DNA of 64,000 nt from Nectonema munidae (lineage: Eukaryota; Nematomorpha; Nectonematoida; Nectonematidae). The first letter of the stretch is position 1. Every line of letters starts with the position of its first letter. The translations under genes and the position numbers were made by a program. Below are positions 1-10,650 of the stretch, piece after piece. The stretch is from the NCBI GenBank assembly GCA_030549495.1, contig JAUIRK010001059.1:372001-436000 (forward strand). Direction: 5' to 3'. The notes beneath the pieces are model-generated. The model was not told the origin of the DNA and searched no databases. It saw only the letters and a list, made by a program, of their open reading frames with translations.

Positions 1-1760
1 GATGGGTTACTTCGAAGGATATCGCAGGAGAGGAATTTGCTGATGTTATTTTGGTGTTCATGCATGCTAAATTTCAGACGACGCTGTGTCCTGCCAATGT
101 ACACGCAAGTGCATGAAGCGCATTTCACCATATAAATTACGTTTTTTTCATAGAAGATACTTTTCGGTTCCAGAGTTGTGTGGGAAACTGGTTGAGAGTT
201 TGGCTCTGCTTGTTTTTAATGTTGTCATTCAAACGTGTAATTTTACAGTCAAGGAAAGGTAATGACATGTATTTTTCTAGTTCATAGTTGAATGTGAGGA
301 TGTGGTTCAAGTAATTGTGTTCGTTTAAAAAGGGTGTGAAATTGTTCTCGTTAGAGATGGCTAGGATATCATCGACGTATCTTACGTAAAACTTTGGGAA
401 ATATTATGAATTGTTTTTAAGAGTGTTTTCTAGTTCTTCTATGACTAGATTAGCCAGAATTCCACTGAGTGCATTTCCCATTGCTGTTCCAGAGATTTGT
501 TTGTATATGATGCGTTTGAAAGTGAAGTAGTTGTTTTTGAAAATTAAATCTATTAAATCCAGAATATCTTTGGGAGAGAGTTTGGTGTAGTTTTCAAGGT
601 GGAAGTTTGATATTTTTTTTTCTGAAAGTGGTTAGTGGGAGTTCTAATGGGATTGATGTGAAAAGTGATTCGATGTCTAACTGATAAAAAAATCATTGGA
701 TTGGTGTTTAAGTTTCATCAGTTTGGTCAAAAGTTCTTGAGTATTTTTGATGGAAAGATTATTTTTGTTTGTTATAAGTATGCGGAATTTGGGTAAAAAT
801 TTACTGATGTTGTAAAGAGGAGAATGACAAAAGCTAATAATAGGACAAAGGTGTGTATTTTCTTTGTGGATTTTAGGCAAGCCATATAAAAAGGGGTGGG
901 AAGATTCGGAAAAGTGGAGATTTTTATAGTCTTTCCAGTTTAGTTTATTTGAAGAATATAGTTTTTAAATTAGAGTGTTGAGTTTGGACTGTGCTGTTTC
1001 TAATGGATTAGCGTTAGATCTGGTGATTGGTTTGTATGTGGAAGTGTCTTATAAGAGTGATTCTATTTATTCTATGTAGTTTTCCTTTGTCAGCAGTAGT
1101 TATAATTCTGGAATTGTCTTTTTTAGGTGACTAAGTTTATTGAGCTGCTTTTTCGTGAGATTATGTTTGTTGTATGGCGGGTTAGATTTTAGGATGTTTG
1201 TAACGTTTAGTCATACTTCTTCTTTTTGTTTTTCATTAAATGAAGATATTATTTTTTCTATAGCTGGTAGAATTTCGTTTGGATTTGGTCGGCAGTTATC
1301 GATGTTGAACTTGGGACCATAGGTAAGAACGTTAATTTCGTCTTTTATCAAAGGTTTTGAGGATAAATTAATTAATCATTTCTTTTTGTCGATTGTAAGT
1401 TTAGTAGAAAGAAGGCAATTCAAAATCGATTTTGCGCAGTGTAGTTTAGAATTGTGTGTGGAGTTGCGTTTTTCAAGGTTTTGAAGGAGTGAAATGTCTA
1501 TTTTTTCAAGAAGAAGTGAAAATAGGTTCAGAAACAAGGTTAATAAGTCTATGTTTTTGTGAATTGTTATCCTTTTGTAGCTGATGCAATTTAATGTAAA
1601 GTGAAGAAATTCGAAACTGGATGCATTTTTTACCATTGTTTTGTATATGGAGTTGAAAGTTGGGTCATAGAATCTTTTATTGATAATTTTGAACTCTTTT
1701 AGGATGATATTCTGTCTTTTTGCTATGTTGTAAAATCTTATGTGCGATTAGGTAGCAGAG
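1..1760 (-). mobile_element. Penelope-like retroelement (RT + GIY-YIG), partial, decayed
   Basis: Read on the minus strand, this stretch gives pieces of a Penelope-like element protein. The reverse transcriptase has the block GNALSGILANLVIEELE (about 482-430), followed by the catalytic RYVDDI (382-365). A GIY-YIG-type endonuclease piece, with VYIGRTQRRLKFSMHEHQNN, runs towards base 1 (about 107-35). The order RT then GIY-YIG is the hallmark of the Penelope class. N-terminal family-like text starts near 1750 (TMVKNASSFEFLHFTLNC region, 1640-1376). The element is cut by the left edge of the window, so its 3' end is not seen. The reading frame is interrupted in several places, so this is a fossil rather than an active copy. 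Seen: the motifs. Known: the family architecture. Inferred: class assignment, with good confidence. Confidence 0.8.
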
Positions 1761-2079
1761 AGGGATAAAATGAGATTTTTGTGTTTTCGAAATATGCGAA
1801 GATTCACCACCTCACAGATTCTCCATAGACAATCCGATTATCCTACAAAAATCACTTCCCAAAAACCTACCTTTCCTAGAATCATGGCATTCCCACAAAC
1901 ACAAAAACTGCATCAAAAGTAGGCTACCACTCCCGCAAGTTTTCTTCAACCTCTTTTAACACACACCAGTTCTCCTCATTACTATTTAAAAGTAATGGCT
2001 TACTTTACCCTGATCAGACTGTCTAATTTTCATTATTCAATCTGCCTGTTCCAGATGCTGCAAATGCCGAGGCAGGGAA

Positions 2080-4266
2080 CAAGGATAAGCTCTTGTCCCA
2101 CACGAAATGTCTCATAAGGCCTGTGTCTCGTAAAGCCTCTTGCAGTGAATCTCTAGATCTGCCTTCCGGTGGCGGAGTTGTTTCAAACTAAACGATCTAG
2201 TGATGAAAAGCGAATCAGTAGGCGCTTTAACCTACAGCTTTGGGTAGAGCATGCTCGTTAGCCTTGCCTGGCAGATGTTCTAGGAGATAGCAACTCTGAT
2301 TTCAAACTACCGCTGCCTGTATGTATAGCTTTTGAGTAAGCAAAGGCTAAGGGTTTCCAGCCCCTAAAACAAAATGGTTGGCGTCAGGAAGAGCATCCAG
2401 CTATAAAACTACGCTTCAATTAAAATGCCATGATCAAAAACAATAATGGGCGGGGTACAGCCCAAAGTACCCCGTGGGCAAATCTATCTGCCTACGTCAA
2501 AAGAAAGATAGTGAAACCAAAGAGAGTGAGATGAATGGTAGTGGTGTTAAGTCAAGAGAAAGTAGAAATGATGTAAAAGGAAGGATAAAGAAAATAAAAT
2601 CTTGGTGTATAGATAAAATGGATAAAGTAAGGTTTGGTACATGGAATTTTGTACAATGACTGGAAAGGGGTTAGATATTGCTAAAGAAATGCTTAAAAGA
2701 ATATAGATGTATTGTGTGTCCAAGAGACAAAATGGGGTGGGAATTCAACTAAAGGGATTGGAGAAGGCTTCACGATTTTTTATGCAGTCAAACAGGAGAA
2801 ATGGAGTGGGAGTGATTTTGTCGCAAAACTACAAGAAAAATGTTATTGAAATAAAAAGAATCCAGGATAGAATGATTGGAGTAAAACTAAAAGGACAAAA
2901 TGAAATTTTTTGGGTGATATCAGCATATGCACCTCAAGCAGGTTGTAAGAAAGAAGAGAAGTTGGCTTTTGTGCAGAATTTAGAAGGTATGATTGACGAA
3001 GTGATGGAGAATGAAAGTGTGATAATCGGAGCTAACTTGAATGGACACGTGGGGATGACCAAAACGGGTATTCTTTGGTGCATGGGGGCATGGTTGCGGT
3101 AAAAGAAACCAGGAAGGTGAGAGAAAATTAGATATGGCACAGAGGAAAGAACTTTATATTTGTAATACCAAGTAAGAAAAAGAAAGAACATCTTGTTACA
3201 TATAAAAGTGGAGGTAAAATGAGTCAAATTAATCTACTTTATGCTTGTTTAAGAAAGAAAGAAGTACCAGAAAAATTAGTAAGGTTAGTAATGGAAATGT
3301 ACAAAAACAGTAAGACTGTAGTTAGAACACTAAATGGAACATCCAGAGAATTTGTAAAAGTTGGTCTACATCAAGGATCAGCTTTGAGCCCACTTTTGTT
3401 AACCATCATTTTAGATGTAGTTTCTGAACATCTCAGAGCAGAAGAACTTTAGGAGTTGCTTTTTGCTGATGATTTCTGATTCTGACTGACAGTAAAGAAA
3501 AGCTACAAAATAGAATGGTCCTGTGGCAAACGTGTCTAGAAAAAGTAGGCTTAAAGTTAAATGTTAACAAAACTGAAACCATGGCATGCAGTAGAAATGG
3601 AAATATATCAGTTGAAGTTGTAGACCGAAATGGGAAAAGATTGAACCAAGTGAGTAGTTCCAAGTATTTGGATTGTCAAATTGCAGAGAATGGGACTTGT
3701 GAGAAAGAAGTGCAAGCAATAATAATAAATGCGAGCTTGATGAAGTGGAAAGAAATGAAACCTGTGCTGTACGATAAAAGAATGCCACTGAAATTAAAGG
3801 CAAAAATATATACAACAATCATGAGACCGGTTATGGCCTACTTAAGGAACAGAATGTCTAACTTTAAAAAAGAAAGATGAAAGAAAGTTTGCCACAACAG
3901 AATTGAATATGTTGAGGAAAATACTAGGAATATCGTTGATTCATCACATAAAAAATGAAGTAGTCAGGAGACGTAGCCTAGTAACCTTTAGTGTTTTAAT
4001 TGTTATAGAAAGAAACAAACTAAGGTGGTATGGCCATATACTAAGAATGAAAGAAGAGAACATCGCTTGAAAAGCTTTTGATGGGACTGTAAGGGGCAAA
4101 AGAAAATGGGGAAGTCCTTGCAAGAGATGGAAAGATGGGCTCTTGGAAAAAATACACACTCTCGTGTTAGAAGAAGATGATGCTGAGGATAGAGGAAAAT
4201 GGAGGCTCAAGATCATGGCCACCGACCCCCAACTTGAGGACAAGGTATAGAAGAAGAAGAAGAAGA
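2080..4266 (+). mobile_element. RTE-clade LINE, internally deleted, ending in (GAA)n
   Basis: A non-LTR retrotransposon of the RTE clade on the plus strand. The apurinic endonuclease begins near 2625 with VRFGTWNF and continues through NGVGVILSQ and WVISAYAPQAG (2900-2945) to IIGANLNGHVG (about 3020-3055). The reverse transcriptase resumes at about 3219 and carries LHQGSALSPLLLTIILDVV (about 3368-3425) and the catalytic FADD (about 3460-3473). The C-terminal tail WYGHILRM (4029-4052) and the closing RGKRKWGSPCKRWKDG block (about 4093-4140) are typical of RTE. The text jumps from endonuclease straight into the RT palm, so roughly 0.9 kb is missing internally compared with full RTEs. There are also frame breaks. 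The 3' end is a short GAA microsatellite (4247-4266), as RTEs usually have. The 5' limit (about 2080) is a guess from a GC-richer untranslated-looking stretch that contains a GGCGTCAGGAAGAGCATCCA block. Confidence 0.85.
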
Positions 4267-4269
4267 AAT

Positions 4270-5060
4270 CTTCCCGCCTGAACACAAGTGTAACAAATTG
4301 AAAAAAGTGTCATTATCAAAAAATTGATTTATTCATCTCAAAAAGGAACTTTTATTTAAATAATTATATATAATTTTTCACACATATACCCATTTACAAG
4401 TATGCTGATTTCAATGGGCTGTCCATTTTTTTTTAATCAAAATCAATTAAACCTGTCAAAAAGTTGATTTATAATATATAATATTATATTGGTTCATTCC
4501 TAAACTTAAAAATATAAATAGATGTTGGCTCATCTCAAAAAGTAACTTTTCATTTAAATAATTATATAAAGTTTTTTACAGATATATAACCATTTTCGGT
4601 AATGTAGCACTATCCGTGCATTGATGAAAAGCAATTTTAATTGGAAAGAAGTTGTTCAATGATATAATGCTTTCATATGTCAATCTTATAGATAGTTTGA
4701 GTATCGCACTATACGTGCATTGTAGCAAATACAGTCTATGCCTGCCTCCATAATACGAGTTCTTTCCAATTAAAATTGCTTTTCATCAATGCACGGATAG
4801 TGCAACATTACCCCATTTTCAAGTATGCTCAATTTAGTGGTGATGTCCATTTTTTTTTATCAAAATGACAGCTTATCTCAAAGAGAAACTTTTTATTTAA
4901 ATATTTATATAAAATATTTACACATATATACTCATTTACAAGTATGATAAGTTTACTGGTAATGTTCATTTTTTATGAAAATCAATTAAACCTGTCAAAA
5001 AAATCAATGGCAAATATATAAACTTCAAAAATAATTCTACTTGCAGTATTTCTCTGCTGA
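4270..5060. repeat. Tandem array of diverged 120-150 bp units (copy 1)
   Basis: Diverged tandem units each run: CATCTCAAAAAG, then an AT-rich block ending in ATATAAA, then CATTT(A/T)CAAGTATG, then a TGTCCATTTTTTT run, then ATCAATTAAACCTGTCAAAAA. Unit landmarks (TGTCCA or its variant) fall at about 4420, 4844 and 4963, with one unit broken by a MITE (4600-4810). The array ends at 5038-5062 with the block TTGCAGTATTTCTCTGCTGA. The same units, followed in the same order by the same block in reverse complement, occur at 38045-38790. The array lies on the C-terminal side of a hAT transposase in both places and is probably a subterminal part of that element. Confidence 0.7.
4600..4810. mobile_element. 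211-bp MITE with 51-bp terminal inverted repeats
   Basis: The left arm (4600-4650) and right arm (4760-4810) are inverted copies over about 51 bases with a single visible mismatch; the conserved core reads CACTATCCGTGCATTGATGA. A third, imperfect copy of the core (GCACTATACGTGCATTG, about 4706-4722) sits in the spacer. There is no coding capacity. The outermost bases are TA on each side, which fits a Tc1/mariner-type TA target, but this is an inference. It interrupts a unit of the surrounding tandem array, so it inserted after the array formed. The near-identity of the arms suggests it is one of the younger insertions here. Confidence 0.8.
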
Positions 5061-7140
5061 TCATAGGCTTTTTTTTATCACAATCTTGTATTTTATTATC
5101 AGGTGATATGAACAGATACTCAGCCTGAATATATGTCAACCAATCTTAGTTCAAATGTTTTTTTTTCTGATGAAATCATTCTTCATCTATACATTATTCA
5201 ATTACACAAAGTTGTCCACCTTCTTCATCTAAAAGACTCTCTTTCTCACTCAAAAAAGATGGACAAATTTAATTTAAATATAAAATTATCTTGATAGAAA
5301 CTAAATCTTCACATATTGGCATCTGTGACAGTTTTGATAACTCTGAGCTATTCAGAATTTTCAAATTTCCTACCGATCTTAGTGAAATGATAATTGTAAT
5401 TTTAGCTGATAAGCTATATGTTTAAAGATTTTTCGTTTGCAAAAGAACTTCTTTTTCATTGTCAAAATCTTTTTTGAGCACCCAATATTAGATCATTACA
5501 CCACTTCCTAGTTCATTGAAACATGGTAAATCTCCCATTTAGTCAAGATTCATACTTCTTTTTTAAAATGATTTCTTTTGATCACACGTTCTCTTTTCAA
5601 TGTATTTTCAGGTTGCTTCTTTCTCTCATACTAATCTTCAAAAATTTTATAACGCGTTTTATTTTCTTTTTTTTTAAATAAATATTTCATACTCGATTGA
5701 ATGAAGTATTATAAGCCAAAAAATATTTATAAAATAAATATATTTTTATTACCAATAATATAACGATCTTCTGAAATTTTTTTACAGAAATGATTTTTTT
5801 GGAAAAAACTGTTTCTAAAATATATTTTGGTGAACAAAAAGTAATACCAAATCTCAAGAACTTAGAAATCATGCAAATAAAACCTAAATTTCTTTTAGCA
5901 AGTTTTTAAAAAATGTATAGATGGTGTTAAAATAATCAAGTGTCTCAATATTTTCTCTTTTCCTATTTATAAAAACTTTTAATTCTTCTATATTTTTTAA
6001 TAGAAAAAAGCTAAGAGCAGCACAATGAAAAAATGTAGCTTTTGGATAAAGTTTCTTTATTTCAGTTCGAACAGCATTAACTTTTCCTGTCATTACTGCG
6101 CAACCATCATACCCTTGTCCAATTAATTTTCCTAAATTTACACCAAAATTTGAAAGTTCTCTAACGATTGTATTAGCAATGGAAACAGCCTCAAAATCAT
6201 CTAATTTGATAAAACCAATAAACTCTTCTGAAACTATTTGTTCAGGCTTAGTATTTTTTGAATCATCCCCAAAGATAATTATTCTTTGCCGCAGATAAAT
6301 TCTTACTTCTATCAGCAATTATGGAAAATCCTACTCTATTTGCTCCCTCATAAGTTTTTCGACTGAATTAATGAGTTCATCCTCTATTCCCACTGAAGTA
6401 TATACTTACTGACTGAAGAAGTTTTCAAGTGTTCTTCGAGTAGTTTGTCGCCATCTTCGACTCCCAATTTATATAAACTTTGAACATCCCCGAATGCACA
6501 TTTTTCCACGTAAAGCTATACCATGTGTTGCGCAGAATAAAATGTTTGAAATGATAGAGAACATTTTTTTTCAATCTTCTTCAATTTGTTTCATCGCTAA
6601 TTTGTTAATTTGATAAACAACGTTTTTTCTGGTTCCTTTATTAGTTCAGTATAATTTGTTGCATCCATTATTGTATCTTTATGCCATTGACTTGAAATAT
6701 GTTTTCTTGCACAATCATGAAAATCAATAAATTTTTTAAATGGTGTCATGATAAAAGCACTTTGAGAACCACAATGAACAGGATGAGGAAAAATTACACA
6801 ATATTTTTTCAAAATGCTTCTTTTAGAAATGATGAATAGCTAAGCCACGGTGAATATGGGCTCAACCAATTATGTCGAAAGCTCAACTCTTGTTGGAATC
6901 TTCTTTGAAAATTTCAGAAGAAGTATAATTATTATTATTGAAAAGAAGGCTGTACTTTTCGGAATCAGTCCAAACTCTTGATAAATTTACGAATAAGCCG
7001 ATATCTAAAAGTGGTTTACTACAGATAGGTTCATACTTTTCAGTTTTTTCATATCATTTTTCATTTTGAATCTTTCCACAAATTTTCTTGTTAATGGATT
7101 CTTTTTCATCAAACTTGTATCTTCTCATACAATTTTTTAT
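5060..7140 (-). mobile_element. hAT transposase remnant, TTF-finger/ZMYM1-like family
   Basis: Minus-strand pieces of a hAT-superfamily transposase of the widespread TTF-type zinc-finger (ZMYM1-like) family. Reading from 7110 downward, an N-terminal piece has NWLSPYSPWL (about 6870-6840) and then KKYCVIFPHPVHCGSQSAF with KFIDFHDCARKHISSQWHK (6812-6680). This is the family's TTF-finger region. The central piece (6318-5884) has GQGYDGCAVMTGKVN and IKKLYPKATFFHCAA, the conserved block in the RNase H-like catalytic domain. The C-terminal hAT dimerisation region (5800-5060) is too eroded to read cleanly. Frame breaks and stops separate the pieces, so it is not functional. A second copy lies inverted at 37431-37625. 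Confidence 0.75.
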
Positions 7141-7785
7141 ATCCAAATAAATTTAAAGTAAAAATAAAAATTTAGAAAGTTATTTTAAAGTATATCAAAA
7201 ATAGTTATTTAAAAAGTTTTTAATTTAAACTGACCGATTAAACTATACTTTTCTCGCTATACATTTTTTCCTGATGATTTTTCATAATTTCAGTCAATTA
7301 TCACAAGTCTATTCAACTACATTTTTTTACTGGAAATAAATGACTCATAATTCAATTCTAAAATAAGTAATAACTGAAGGAAATCAAATTTTTTAATGTT
7401 TTTCAAATAAAAATTGCTTGTAACAACGTGTGTTCTATACTAGACGAAACTTACTGAGTTGTACTAAAATAAAATACTTATAAAAAGTTTAAATACTCAC
7501 AAAAATTCAGCAAATATGTCTTGATATCTAATAAATTCAGTAATTGATGATTAAGGATGAAAGCTTGTGCAAAATGTGTAGACAGTGCATAAGGATAATT
7601 TTACACTCTATTATTTGAAATGTGCTTGAAAACACAGCGGTAGACATTGCATTTCCTATGAGTAATCATATACATATATGAAGCACAAGCAAAAAATATC
7701 TGGAGGAATTAAAATTCAGGAAATAGTAATCATACGATTTTAAAAGTAATTCTACACCTTTCAAAAGACAAAGAATAGCAACAAT
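7141..7785. other. No gene recognised
   Basis: AT-rich sequence with short stop-ridden frames on both strands. It may include untranslated or terminal sequence of the neighbouring hAT element, but no terminal inverted repeat or motif was found. Confidence 0.4.
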
Positions 7786-8520
7786 TAATGTCCATTTTAG
7801 GGATGTTTTTTTTCAGAATTTCATCGAATGCGATGTTATCATCAATCTCTTTAGGCAAGGGAATCTTAAATCTCGGAAATTACTGCTTTTTCTCTTTATT
7901 ATTGATATTATTGTGTTGAAATAAGTTTTCAGCTTTCTTCAAGTTACTTTGATCAGGAAGCGGATTTCATAACGATTGCTACTTGATATAATTCACTTTA
8001 AGGTTATGCAGATATTCTTTGGCAACTTCATTATTCTTGCTACCACTTTTAAAATACAAAATGTTATTATATTATTTTACAATATCTGCATGAGTATTTT
8101 TCCTAGTAACATTAATTTTATCTTTTATACTTTCTAAGTCAAATTTTACGTTCTCAAATCCTTTCGTCAAGGCAATCAGAAGCTCAGAGTTTACTTTTAA
8201 TTTTTATCAGATTTAGTTTTAACATCTTTGAGGGATTTGGAATTCAAACAGTGTAGGCAAATCGATTTGACACCACGAACATAATTATTGACAAAAAAAT
8301 CATTAAAATTTGAAGGAAAATTAGTACACGCGTGGCAAACCAGTTACCGCATTCATAGCAACAAAACATGTTTCTTTATTACGTTTACACTGAAAGCAGG
8401 TCCCCTTGTTTTTTGTTCTATCTTTCATTTTATATAAAAAAAGAAAAAAACAGAAGAAGTAATTGTAGTATTTGTAACTTGATTGTAAGAAAGATTGATT
8501 ATTATTATTATTGAACATAA
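7786..8520 (-). mobile_element. Possible LINE ORF1-like remnant (zinc finger + coiled coil)
   Basis: A minus-strand ORF (8518-8321) reads into GTCFQCKRNKETCFVAMNAV. With interruptions it continues to a second Cys pair (ICLHC, about 8250) and then to a charged heptad-like stretch FENVKFDLESIKDKINVTRK (about 8160-8100). A piece with PLPKEIDDNIAFDEILKKNI follows near 7860-7800. A Cys-rich N-terminus, a coiled coil and an RNA-binding-like region is the usual order in ORF1 proteins of Jockey/CR1-group LINEs. Another ORF1-like remnant lies at 54860-55450. There are several stops and no RT next to it. The assignment is tentative; a host zinc-finger pseudogene is the alternative. Confidence 0.35.
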
Positions 8521-9450
8521 AAAAATGCCATTTTGTGAATTTGTAAAAAAGGCCTCTTCAATAGAAAAGTTCTGAAATCGCCTAACTTATGACCTAAATA
8601 ATTTCTAAAAAAATATCTAAATCTTTTTCGAACATAGATGAAAGTATAGCTACCAATGTAGGATCAGTTTAGAATGAAGATCAGAATTATATACCATATA
8701 AAGTATAGGAGACGCCAAGTACAGACTAAAAGCTGATAGCGAATTTCTAAGCAAAGCAATAGAGCTTCTCCTATTGAGATCTATAGATCAAAACTGTTTA
8801 TTTTAATTATTTATCATTGAATATATTATATAGCCCATCTGTATGATTATTATTGAAAAATTTCATTAGAAATAAAAATTTATATCTATAAATTTTATGA
8901 GCTTTTAGCAAACATGATACCATGTCGCTTTTAGAAGAAATTTGGCTCCATCCCTATTTGTAAGATTGATTAAATCATTATTATATTAAAAATAAACTTA
9001 TTTTATCCATTGTGCAAAGATATAAAAGTCAATGTAGTGTCAAATTAAATAAATATATAAAAATTATTAATTAAAAAAATATAATATTCTTTACCTGTAT
9101 ATACATTGATAAAAAATGTCATGATGAAATATAGAAAGGTCGATTTGCTAAAAGAGACTAAAATTGTTCAAAAATGATGAAAAATAATATCGGACCACAA
9201 ATTAACCAAAGTTAAACAGTAACAGCAATTAAAATAGAGTGACAAAAATAGTGCGTTAAGTCACCTCTGAAAGCTAATTTACTGATAGGGAAAATATTTT
9301 GGGTGAATTAATCACTAAAAGTTGGTTTATTAAATAAATTAACATAATATTAAGCCAAAAATGTGGAATTATAATAATTTTGGAAGTTTATATATTTGGC
9401 ATTGATTGATTTTGATGAAAAATAAATGACACTATCAGATACACACTCAA
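8521..9450. other. No gene recognised
   Basis: Very AT-rich; short frames only. No repeat arms, TSDs or splice-bounded ORFs were seen. Confidence 0.4.
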
Positions 9451-10650
9451 TTATTTAACGGGTTCACGCGAGAATTTTGTAAAAATTTTCAATATTTTAA
9501 GAAAAAAGGAGATAAAAATAGCCCGTAACGAAGGAATAGAGTTAAGTAACTCAACATCGGAGGAATCCTCAATAGGATCAACGATCAGGATCAAAGAGTT
9601 TATTTAGAGAACACTAAGATCTTTTGTAGACGTAAGTCACATGAATAATAATTAAATAGAGCTATCGAAAGATCAAATCTAGACTCATCAGACATCACTT
9701 AAGCTGAAATAAATGCCACATGGACCGTCATGCGGGTTACAAAAGGTAGCGACTTGGGGTGTGATTATGGCTTCAGTGCTCTAAAACTTAACTCGTTAAA
9801 CAAAAACTAATCTTTTTTTAATATACGCACTTTGCTTCTCACTTCTTAACTTTCAGAACTTGTAGCAACAGTATAAATCCGTATGGAAATTATTTGCCTT
9901 CTCTTTCAGCACCGAAGAGGTCCGTAAACAGTACCACTCATGGAGTAAGCAAGCTACTAGGCCTACCGGTCCTTAAATATATAAATTATCTGGAGAAGAT
10001 CAAATCATGTATAGTTGTTGCTCTATCTTGATAAACATCAATGACCAACATGATGTCTTAAGTTTCTATAATGTTCTGCTAGACTTAGTTCGGTATCATC
10101 GTTTGTGGAACCATGAAAGCGCACTTTGGAAAGTAGAATATAAATTATAAATTTGTCTTCCACAAATCAACTAACCGAAATTGTGAACATCTTCAATACT
10201 TCTTATTATATTTGAACACTGACTTTCAAAAGAGATCTGAGAAGTGGACGCATTCGAATCCAAACCGATAAGGAGCATATCTTGTCTGTATGTTCATGAG
10301 CAAATAGTGGATTAATTGTTGTCATAATTGCCAAACACTTAACTTATAATGATGTATCATCTTATGAAAGAATTGTCACCTCTTAAAATCCAGCTTCGCC
10401 TATCTGCTAAACTTTGTCCAATCCAAGAAAAAACATTGGAGATGTACATTCGTCTTCCTTCTAAGTCTAAAAGGAATGTACTATGTAAGAGCCTTCATAT
10501 CTCATCGAAAAATCATCCTACGAACTTTTATTTACTTTTATCATATTGCAGAAGCGTTGACTAACTGGTAAGCGTTGTCTGGCGTTGGACTCCCAACAGC
10601 TGTTGCAATAATAAAAATACACTCAACAACTGTCAAATAAAGCGAATTGC
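9451..10650 (+). pseudogene. Weak decayed coding signal, possibly MADF-like
   Basis: This stretch is less AT-rich than its surroundings. One plus-strand frame gives LLDLVRYHRLWNHESALWKV (about 10080-10140). It resembles the opening of a MADF DNA-binding domain (an acidic or aliphatic run, then LWN, then a short basic tail). The continuation is broken by stops. A well-formed acceptor-like CTCTTTCAG ends at 9910, followed by a short open frame. An ORF at 10349-10564 has no recognised content. MADF domains occur both in host regulators and in genes captured by transposons, so the origin is unclear. Low confidence. Confidence 0.2.

Noticed and set aside
3433-4285. Several minus-strand ORFs (for example 3944-4285, 3564-3818)
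   Set aside because: They are antisense to the RTE LINE, and one is built largely from its GAA tail; no independent domain.
4270-5060. CRISPR-like array
   Set aside because: Units are long, diverged tandem repeats with no unique spacers, in a eukaryotic transposon context.
9451-10650. Idea that this stretch is part of an LTR element
   Set aside because: No paired terminal repeats and no recognisable protein core, so no such element is claimed.
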